Shown in pieces: positions 58,701 through 64,000 of a stretch of DNA of 64,000 nucleotides. The stretch is from NCBI GenBank assembly GCA_900291925.1, contig UWYS01000007.1, positions 744,001 through 808,000 on the forward strand. The letters are read 5' to 3'. Under the pieces are notes generated by a model. It saw nothing but the letters and a program-made list of their open reading frames with translations. It was not told the DNA's origin and made no database searches. This DNA is from Thecaphora thlaspeos (taxonomy: Eukaryota; Basidiomycota; Ustilaginomycetes; Urocystidales; Glomosporiaceae). Both the position numbers and the translations under genes were made by a program. Every line of letters starts with the position of its first letter. Positions within the stretch are counted from its first letter, which is position 1.

Positions 58701-59315
58701 CGGGGCGAGGGTGGTGGCGAGGCGGGCGAACTCGGTGCGGGTCCAGGCGAAGCGTGTGTTTGCGAGGGCGCGGTAGAGGCCGTTGAAGAGCGGGACGAGC
58801 CTGCAGACGGCGGTGTGGGCGTCGCCCGTGGTTGCGGTGAGCCCGGCGGCAAGCTTGTCGGTAAAGATGAGGATCGCCTCGAAGCAGCGTGAACGATGGT
58901 GGTCGGCGTTGTGTGCGACGCGGAGGAAGCTCGAGACGAGGGCGTGGGCAAGCCGATCGGGGAGGGGCCAGTCGCGCCAGGTCATATCCTGGTCAAAGTC
59001 GGTGACGGTGAGGCCGCGGACGAGGAGCTCGAGCTGATCGAGGACGGGGACGAGGTGCTCATCGTTCTGCTCGCGCACGGCGGGGGAGGCCGACGAGATG
59101 GACGAGGCGAAGAGGGCGAGGCTGATCTGGGAACGTGCGGCCACGGCCGAGAGGTGCTTGAGCGACGACGTCTTTACCTTTGAGCTGGTCGCGCCAACGC
59201 CGTAGAGGCTGGGTACGTGCGCGCCGCCCGAAGGGATCCGGTGGATGTCCGAGGCGAGGTTGACGGCGAGGTCAACGAGGATGAGCTGGTGGGTGGAGAG
59301 GTCGAGGCTGTCCAT
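52725..59315 (-). CDS. STT4: STT4, phosphatidylinositol 4-kinase III alpha
   Basis: A single intronless frame of 2196 residues beginning MDSLDLSTHQLILVDLAVNL. It makes PI4P at the plasma membrane. The long N-terminal helical-repeat region is followed by the PIK accessory domain and the lipid-kinase domain. Landmarks near the C-terminus: GAIFKVGDDCRQDMLALQVI (Lys and the PI4K GDDCRQD motif), IYTTVGIDLYLNPYRVTATG, the catalytic loop QIRDRHNGNMMIDGDG, HIDFGFLFDIGPGGMRFEPY (DFG), and the C-terminal KMFEELVAKAFLAARPY, ending NDIPFAR. Acidic low-complexity insertions lie around residues 270-300. Length matches fungal Stt4 (about 1900-2200). Confidence 0.97.
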   Translation of the reverse strand: MDSLDLSTHQLILVDLAVNLASDIHRIPSGGAHVPSLYGVGATSSKVKTSSLKHLSAVAARSQISLALFASSISSASPAVREQNDEHLVPVLDQLELLVRGLTVTDFDQDMTWRDWPLPDRLAHALVSSFLRVAHNADHHRSRCFEAILIFTDKLAAGLTATTGDAHTAVCRLVPLFNGLYRALANTRFAWTRTEFARLATTLAPLIRSVQVVRRLDEALLVLPEQQLARAQAVRSTRRIPKQPTVRLADDRSEGSVDTFSGDEDEDGGGELELVEQHGGFRYVDGSDQDQDDGSYRRSMLAHYRRVGSPLSGHYVLHGALEILTSVLAQALAAGARSPPRGDGDGDGDGLGSQADRFDLDPALLKHQRHHGHHGGDKAAAEAWKALLRHAVDPSQLDTATTTASRSGNGQGAANGAAASSAGADAAHGGLASTILSAIPILGSSTNGSAAFGHASSDHETALPRIISAGDVDAAMLSTLQASNRAFHSTQRFVESASVELDDTQIDLYTADILGESLRLSTLCSVARHLGGNASAKGVETSTVDASAFVRIRNLLSETTPIVDPTVQTAALQSVGLLVRNMPAISLPMTRVLRHFVTSPLAVFEAGPHGSLSPVLLSAARCLATCVTVAPGDDLVVSTMYSLLNYISKDAGGNHFGLGGLASSGMSVRSGASRAITMRDHFPGMQHSGSQTVMNVRSDDQKRLINLSTITVISRLALELGRPDVTALTASMLLQRLRTADPVVEAAILDNLVPLALVGPKSAYVDVIRAFTAASRSAMTGGANRRAAVAVQAAQLKLARGLGRLDERDDRDAGALGSSQASPTPAAPATGDDLEERGGRKEIYLVELLQLYAEKGILLQQAAAGGKSSAEELAELNTDLATMLPAIAALLEHDDINPQVESTIEMVTLFRNLWFLSVLFGYAALQNVRAPGTPPSSTVTTAAEAQAEIVGRSLSTISLKTPTLVPETAHNYLESDLEYNSVLKREFSSAVLDSQRKALATVIPLHASEIRSFSYAQVTFLATIYDLESLRSRMGRPSMVLWYFVNDGLNASTLVPSMQAIADRVVESYIQDLGRQVDGHALDPRVSSEVRALLLATCHRVAKVRQVSQSILDKLVGAFPSLLCDQDVVVAMLEILTLLRQGCECEFRDEYAPVYHFRSERAGIAFELSDSYAQRGEILTQFLARARRYLGLMLGLAPVELQDILQRYLGTFDESTLPGRTELGKSVALDYARTMPISARQESFLPQLGGWRSNASSTLIGELSAKSTYLGEMTGIYLALSHGLVELTKDPTSTLPPAKVAESRDQLRRLSIDLSARRRTLPFAELRRLLYRSAALTVALPEPDYELLHFIVSIPMLVFSNEAVSTACQVWTWVIGERPEVETKVMVEIAAAWAVTARSRRGLFSPALTQKHPFLRKTEMGAFDREEVTAEQEQAARLFTPHLTLVHLLSSRFQALRYRDPTMVLALTRLIQRSSEAVALMSTHPLSREVRFALVIFGFELLQGSRSEGLVEYQLLDALYQIAFAWFATAPQWSFGSNRLQLRAEMQLMTELLDYLRVDRVRADRHLTSFPSALSAVRLPGGRTIAEAAQASEQKRTLLRLLLENEQARFSVWSNPLADGGRGSDYLGEVTRSMSEVKWPELIRSAWSISPAVAVQLGVRFPASKALHLELGRLVRAQPQRVVDVPLALQYVLEDHLALARRDGTDLRWLQYWSPVSPVEAIQLFQPEFENHPLVLQYAMRALEQHPVELTFFYVPQVVQALRDDAYGYVEQFIFETSKISQLFCHQIIWNMKANSYRDDNAEEPDPMKPTLDRMVDNIVDALSGEAQEFYEREFGFFNEVTSISGKLKPYIKKSKPEKKAKIDEEMAKIKVEEGVYLPSNPDGVVVDLDRKSGRPLQSHAKAPFMATFKVHREVVRPGDEGDDNTPAKKTGVDVWQGAIFKVGDDCRQDMLALQVIAMFKNIYTTVGIDLYLNPYRVTATGPGCGVIDVVPNATSRDEMGRAKINNLLAFFLGRYGNRDGVAFQKARINFIQSMAAYSVVCHILQIRDRHNGNMMIDGDGHLVHIDFGFLFDIGPGGMRFEPYSFKLSHEMIDVMGGPGSQGFKMFEELVAKAFLAARPYCGEIVDVCRSMLGTELPSFKGMPTIDRLRERFKPSLTDREAAQHAQWLVKDAYGNMRGMLYDKLQEVTNDIPFAR

Positions 59316-60180
59316 GATGATGTCGGCAGGCGAGCCTGTCGAGCCGGCGGCCCGTGTGCAGCGGCAGACGGAAGTGGGAAAAAGGCGGATCTGGAGGCTG
59401 AGTGAGTTGGATTCGGGGAAGTAAAGAAGAGTGTCGAGGGGTGGACAATGGGGGGGGATGGTGGTGGATGCTCAAGTGGTGAAGAAGAGGATGCACACTG
59501 CTTGAGCTCGACCGTCCTTGTAATTCAGCGCAGGCAGAGAGGAAGCGGCTGAGGTGCGGGCGGGCGGCCTCGCAGAAAGTGCAGAGCAGGGAGGGCTGCG
59601 CGCGGCGCGGCGAATCGCGGCGAATCGAGGCGAATCGAGGCGAATCGAGGCGAGGCCAGGCCAGGCGAGGCCCGGGCGGCGCTTTGGTGACCTCACGCCG
59701 CCCGCCGCCCGCCGCCTGCTGCTGCTCCCCGCGAGTCCAGGAGCCGCCCCGCGCTCGTGAAAATCCACGGGTCGAGATGTGGCTGAGATGATCGATGTCT
59801 ATTCAAAAGGGCCGAGGCGCGCAAGGAAGTCCAATTAGTTGCGGAAGACGCGACAACGATACCGGCCGACAGCCGGGAGGAGGGATATTAGCCGAGGTGA
59901 AAGGTCCCTTTTCCCCTCTTCCGCTTTCTCTCGGGATATTGCGGGCCCAAGCGTCCTGCGTCGCTCGCGTACCCCGATTCATTCATTTGTTAGCTCGCTG
60001 TCATGGCACTTGTTGTAGTGGTACCGTTGCATGAAGATCACTCTAGTAGCAGGCACGATGCTAGGGAGGATGCCCTACTGTACCTGTCTGTGCATACAAG
60101 GGCCGTCCTGAGGCAGCAAGACGGAGGTGGATCGCGTGTGTGGGGAAGCCAGAGAGGAGAGCGGGGTGGCGATCAGTGTG
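59316..60180. other. STT4 upstream region, no gene seen
   Basis: About 860 bases. It contains the 10-bp repeat at 59605-59665 (entered separately). Short open frames have no recognisable content. Confidence 0.45.
59605..59665. repeat. 10-bp tandem repeat upstream of STT4
   Basis: Four copies of cgaatcgagg (one cgaatcgcgg) at 59611-59650, flanked by related gcgaggcc-type units. The nearest edge is 290-296 nt from the STT4 ATG. Confidence 0.85.
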
Positions 60181-61190
60181 AGTCTTCAGGGCTCTGACTG
60201 CCAGGACAGAAGCGTGCTCACCTCACGGACTCACGAATGAGTCAGTGCGTGTTTGATAGGCTTCGCGTCCTTGATGACGATCGAGAGGTTTGCTGTTGGC
60301 GTTGATTTGTTCCGCCAGGTTGGTCCAGGATCAGTTGCAGCAGACGGTTGAGCAGCGTCAGGTCGACCTTGCGTCGTCTTTGCTGACACGCTGTACTCAC
60401 CACTCACCTTTGGACGTCCTACAGACGTTGTCGCGAACGTTGATGCCGTTGCGCCACTTGCGAAGAGCGGCGGCGTCGCACCTGCTCTTCCCAGCCTGGG
60501 TCAAGAGGAACATCCGTCGCCGCGCGAATGTATCGTGCGAGCTGACCAAAGCCTGCCCGAGGAGCGCTGCTGAGCGAGGGCCCGGGCGAGAGCGACCTTT
60601 GCGAGGAAAGCTCAGCGAGGGTGAGAGCGAGGGTGGTGCTGATGCTGGAAGGGCAGGGAGAGCGAGCGAGGGCAGGGTGAGGATAGGCGCGGGAGGGCGG
60701 GCGAGCGAGGGCAGGGCACAACGAGCGAGGAGAGGGCGAGCCGGGCAAGGGCCTGAGCGAGCTGGACAAGAGCAACGAGGAGGTGGCCGCCGACAGAAGG
60801 GTGAAGGTCGTGAAGGTGAAGGTGGGGGCGGTGTTGATGGGATCGGGCTGCGACGGAGCGGACCCAGGTGCGAGGTCAACAAAAGGGGGTGTGAGCAAGA
60901 TCGCCCTGGTGCTGCCAGTACGACACAGTTTGGACGATACTCACCTTGGACGTGGCCGCCACCCGGTCAGCCGCACCCAGACCGGCCGTGTGCCTTTGAC
61001 CATCACGAATTCCGCAACATCGCTGGCCTGTGCGATGGTGGGAAGCACGTAGGAGCGACGAGGGTCGCTGTGTAGGTGAGAATTCGAGACGTGGATGATG
61101 GTGCTCTGGTGAAAGGTAGTAAGTCTCAAGATTACCCCATCACAGACATCAAAAGGTCCACTCCGTCCCCTCAGGTACAGCACCAGTCGA
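60180..61190 (-). CDS. Probable multi-exon gene, family and exact structure unresolved
   Basis: Several coding-like blocks on the minus strand have splice-site company. A block reading FARRRMFLLTQAGKSRCDAA then RKWRNGINVRDNVCRTSK (60,520-60,410) ends at a GTGAGT; after 43 nt a block VDLTLLNRLLQLILD (60,365-60,310) begins at an AAG acceptor; a further block NLAEQINANSKPLDRHQ runs in a shifted frame to a stop near 60,230. Upstream, HLHSDPRRSYVLPTIAQASD and VKGTRPVWVRLTGWRPRPR end at another GTGAGT (60,945). Between them lies a pyrimidine-rich low-complexity stretch. The shift between LILD and NLAEQ is one base and is not explained by an intron, so the gene may be broken or the assembly has an error. 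No family is assigned. Confidence 0.4.
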
Positions 61191-61282
61191 TTGGCTCCTC
61201 AAGATCAATTTGCATTGGTCAGCCCGGACCAGTCGGGCCTCGAGAGATGTCCAAGCTGGCCGACCCGACGCGGACCATTCCC

Positions 61283-62133
61283 TCAACTCTGATCACGCCT
61301 CCTCTCTTCAAATTCGCGGATCATCTCTCTTAGACGGAGGTAGCCCAGGTGCATCTGTGAGTGAGTGAGTGAGTGAAGGTAGTTGGGGCGAAGAAGGAGA
61401 TATAGCGTGGAAGGTGAGCTGACGCTGCGACAAGAGAGGGGGAAGAGAGCGAGAGCAAGCATGACAGGAACGAGTGTCTGCGACTCACCTTTCCTCCGAA
61501 GTGATCTGCCAGACGCCTGTCCGAGTCGAGGATACTGAGGTAGGCGCCGCAGATGTCGCATACACGGAGCTTCTGGTGTCCGCTGGCGCCGCTGTTCTCC
61601 TGAAGCTGGTGGAGCTCCTTTTCCTTTGCCGCCTTTTCCTCCTTGAGTGCCTCGGCCTTTTGTAGCTCTGCGAGAGACTCTTCGATCATGCCCTGTTCTC
61701 CAAGGCTCTCTACCTCTGCCATGGCGGCGGCGAGGGCGGCCTCGATTTCGCTGATCTCTCTGTTCATGTTGGCGAAGCGTGCGATCTCCTCGGGCGTCTG
61801 CTCGAGGCGGCGCTTGTTGGCGTTGATCTTGCGATCGATGTCGGCGATAAAGGTGTAGATGTTCTGCTCGTGCTCCTTCTCAAACTGGGGGAAGCGTTCG
61901 CCCTTGGCGAGCGCCGCCTGGTACTCGTCCTTGTACTTTGGCGTATGAGACTTGGGACACACGCCGAGGTCGACCTTTGTGTTGCTGAAGAGGTCGTGGG
62001 GGCAGGTGCCGCAGAGGAAGTTGCGGCAGACCTTGGCGTCGGTAAAGTGGAGGGTGGCCGTAGCGCTGCCAAAGGCCTCGGAGCCCATGATGCGTTCGAG
62101 CAGCATGCGCTGCACCTCCGCTTTCCTGCCCAT
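61283..62133 (-). CDS. LUC7: LUC7, U1 snRNP-associated splicing factor
   Basis: Two exons (62133-61489, 61354-61283; GTGAGT...CAG) encode 238 residues. The product starts MGRKAEVQRMLLERIMGSEA and contains FTDAKVCRNFLCGTCPHDLF and DLGVCPKSHTPKYKDEYQAA, which is the first (CCCH-type) zinc finger, a long coiled coil (IDRKINANKRRLEQTPEEIA), and the second zinc finger VCDICGAYLSILDSDRRLAD with HFGGK at the junction, followed by MHLGYLRLREMIREFEERRR. Luc7 stabilises U1 snRNP at 5' splice sites. The intron ends in a (CTCA)n tract just before the acceptor. Slightly shorter than yeast Luc7; further exons were searched for but not found. Confidence 0.93.
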
Positions 62134-62866
62134 CTTTATGGGTATCCGAGGGTGGCGGCGAGTCGCTTTGCGGTCGATCGAGACGATCGAGGAGAGGAGG
62201 AGGAGGAAGAGTATCAGTTGCGGCCAGTGTCCTGAGAGTCGCGCTGCGCGCTGTGGGCAGCCGGGTGCCGGCGCTGTCAGCGTCAAACTTTGCCGAAGGC
62301 CGAGTTTTGTCGCTGAGCTTTGGACTACTGTCGTGCGTGTGCCTTGATTAAGTGGGTGCTGTTGCCGTCTCACCCGGCCGGCAAAGTAGCGATCACTCCC
62401 GATCACTCGAGATCACTCGAGATCACTCGAGATCACTCGAGATCACTCGAGGCGACGTCAGCTTTCGTCAGCTCTCGAGCGCTGCGCCAGCTGGCCGGGT
62501 AGATGGCCTATATATGGAGCTCGCAACCTTCCTCCTCCTTCCTTTGGTATTCTATCCATCCCGACACACTGAACCTCGATGAGTGCGCAGCTGGCTTCAC
62601 CCCTGTGCTTGGTCTTCTTGGATTTACTTTTGGATTTCTGAGTGTGTCTGTTAGCGCTCGCTTTGCTGTCGACAGAGGTGGTGCTCCTCGACCAGGCCCA
62701 CCCCACACCTCGAACACTCGCGGCTCTCATCCCATCTCACCCTCCTGACGAAGCTTCGACCCGCCTCCGTCTCTGCCGTGCATCGCCGTCATCGCCGCGC
62801 TGTCTCCGCGCTGGCCAGGCCAATCTCTCCCTCAGCCTTCTCTCCAGCCAGCCCGCTCACGGCGCC
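62134..62866. promoter_or_regulatory. Divergent promoter LUC7 / JJJ1-like gene
   Basis: 733 bases between two divergent start codons. A TATA-like tatatatg lies at 62509-62516, 351 nt before the J-protein ATG. The 10-bp repeat at 62391-62450 lies on the LUC7 side. The region 62,540-62,860 is probably the J-protein 5' leader. Confidence 0.5.
62391..62450. repeat. 10-bp tandem repeat upstream of LUC7
   Basis: gatcactccc followed by five perfect copies of gatcactcga, each junction creating a ctcgag palindrome. The array is 258 nt upstream of the LUC7 ATG. Confidence 0.9.
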
Positions 62867-64000
62867 ATGGGCGCCAACCAGTCATCCTCCGCTGGTGGCG
62901 AAAGCAGCACCGCCGCCGCCGGAGAGGCGAGCAACGATGCCTTCTACGACTACTACGAGCTGCTACAGGTACAGCAGGCGGCCACCGCTGACGAGATCCG
63001 CAAATCGTACCGCAGGCTCGCACTCAGGCACCACCCTGACAAGAACCCGGACAACGTCCAAAAAGCCAATGAGATCTTCCACAAGCTGCAGGAGGCCTAC
63101 GAGATCCTGTCTGATGACCAAGAGCGCGCTTGGTACGATCAGAACCGAGAGCGCCTCCTAAACCGCGACGGCCCGGACTTTGACGACCAAGAAGCGTTCG
63201 ACGCCTTCCGCTCGGGCGCGGCGCCGCCCCCGCCTGCCACCTCCTCGGCCCGCGGCATCACTGCCAGGACGCTCCTCCGCTTCTTTGACCCAAGCCTGGC
63301 AAAGGACCTCTCGGACGACGACAATGGCTTCTACGGCACCTACAGGAGGCTCTTTGAGCGCATTGCACAGGAGGAAAAGGTGGCCGCCCCCTACCCGGGA
63401 GAGGAGCAGCTCTTCCCCTTCCCCGCCGACGACGCCTTCCCATCCTTCGGCTACTCGCACACTCCATACTCGAAAGACGAAATCAGACTGCACCAGATAC
63501 CCGTCAAGGACTTCTACGCCGTCTGGCTCAACTTCCAGTCGAGGAAGAGCTTTGGCTGGATGGACCAGCACGACCTCTGCGATGCGCCCGAGCGGCGCGT
63601 CAAGCGGTGGATGGAAAAGGAGAACAAAAAGGGCCGCGACGCCGCCCGCCGCGAGTACAACGAGGCCATCCAAGCGCTCGCCACATTCGTCCGCAAACGC
63701 GACCCGCGGTACAAGGCATGGCAGGACTTCCAGAGCGAAAACGGGCCCAACTCGGCCGCCGGCATCGCCCGCAGGAAAGCCGAGGTGGACCGCATCCGCC
63801 AGGAGAGGGAGGACCGCGCCAAGTCCTTCCAGGTACAGAGCTGGCAGATGGCCAGCAGCGCCGTCTACACGGACTCGGAGTTCTCCGATGGCGAGGGCGA
63901 GGACGACGAAGAGGAGCAGTCTGGATCCTCGGATGACCAAGAGGATGGCGGGGAGCACATGGCGAACAGTGGCGAAGAGGACAGCGACGTCGATGCCGGG
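62867..64000 (+). CDS. JJJ1: JJJ1/DNAJC21-like J-domain protein, partial
   Basis: An open frame of 378 codons from ATG 62867 to the right edge, with no stop, so the C-terminus is missing. The N-terminus (MGANQSSSAGGESSTAAAGE) is followed by a J domain: DYYELLQVQQAATADEIRKS, RRLALRHHPDKNPDN (the HPD motif) and HKLQEAYEILSDDQERAWYD. The next part matches Jjj1/DNAJC21: RGITARTLLRFFDPSLAKDL, FYGTYRRLFERIAQEE, FYAVWLNFQSRKSFGWMDQH and RRVKRWMEKENKKGRDAARR, ending in an acidic stretch. In yeast Jjj1 works with Rei1/Arx1 and Ssa in late 60S ribosome maturation; zinc fingers expected downstream lie outside the window. Confidence 0.92.
   Translation, partial: MGANQSSSAGGESSTAAAGEASNDAFYDYYELLQVQQAATADEIRKSYRRLALRHHPDKNPDNVQKANEIFHKLQEAYEILSDDQERAWYDQNRERLLNRDGPDFDDQEAFDAFRSGAAPPPPATSSARGITARTLLRFFDPSLAKDLSDDDNGFYGTYRRLFERIAQEEKVAAPYPGEEQLFPFPADDAFPSFGYSHTPYSKDEIRLHQIPVKDFYAVWLNFQSRKSFGWMDQHDLCDAPERRVKRWMEKENKKGRDAARREYNEAIQALATFVRKRDPRYKAWQDFQSENGPNSAAGIARRKAEVDRIRQEREDRAKSFQVQSWQMASSAVYTDSEFSDGEGEDDEEEQSGSSDDQEDGGEHMANSGEEDSDVDAG

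Noticed and set aside
60310..60365. PRP8 fragment, because VDLTLLNRLLQLILD resembles a PRP8 segment
   Set aside because: The match covers about 15 residues only and the surrounding blocks do not resemble PRP8.

Overview
This is nuclear DNA from a GC-rich, intron-bearing fungus. Short introns (mostly 40-135 nt, typically GTGAGT or GTACGT donors, CTGAC/CTAAC-like branch points and CAG/TAG acceptors), dense packing and the gene repertoire point to a basidiomycete, and the style is that of the Ustilaginomycotina (smut relatives). The species is not determinable here and the lineage is inference.

Layout: 1-5.9 kb carries VPS72/SWC2 (partial, minus), a CWF18/CCDC12 splicing factor (plus), ADE4 (minus) and methionine aminopeptidase 2 (plus), arranged as divergent pairs. 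At 6.4-8.8 kb a nine-exon macrodomain gene with 14-nt and 8-nt microexons (minus) is divergent from MGR2/ROMO1 (plus). At 9.3-15.5 kb a 16-bp minisatellite precedes a methylenetetrahydrofolate reductase gene, followed by glutamate decarboxylase (plus). From 15.9 to 30.2 kb come an Msb1/Mug8-domain gene (minus), an MSC2-type zinc transporter (plus), a small mitochondrion-targeted protein (minus), a BUB1/MAD3-type checkpoint kinase (minus) and the U5 snRNP protein DIB1 (minus).

About 30.4-40.1 kb is a transposon island of lower GC. It holds a decayed Ty1/copia element on the minus strand (gag, protease, integrase, RT/RNase H, two LTRs), further LTR-like fragments, a SINE-like unit, three related hairpins, a Cys-rich zinc-finger fragment and a tiny secreted-peptide ORF. 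The stops in the copia ORFs are C-to-T transitions on either strand, and the RT active site has lost one Asp, which suggests RIP-like or methylation-driven decay.

From 41 to 62.1 kb nearly everything is on the minus strand: YPT6/RAB6, an unrecognised basic nuclear protein, an unrecognised gene with an in-frame stop, COG6, a PY-motif protein, the large single-exon PI 4-kinase STT4, an unresolved transcribed-looking region, and LUC7. The window ends in a plus-strand JJJ1/DNAJC21-like J-protein that runs off the edge.

Functionally the genes are housekeeping: chromatin (VPS72), splicing (CWF18, DIB1, LUC7), purine/one-carbon/GABA metabolism (ADE4, MTHFR, GAD), mitochondrial import, zinc transport, Golgi traffic (YPT6 and COG6 act in the same retrograde system), PI4P synthesis, mitosis and ribosome biogenesis. 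A cross-scale pattern worth checking is that short tandem arrays (16-bp or 10-bp units) lie 258-296 nt upstream of the start codons of MTHFR, YPT6, STT4 and LUC7.
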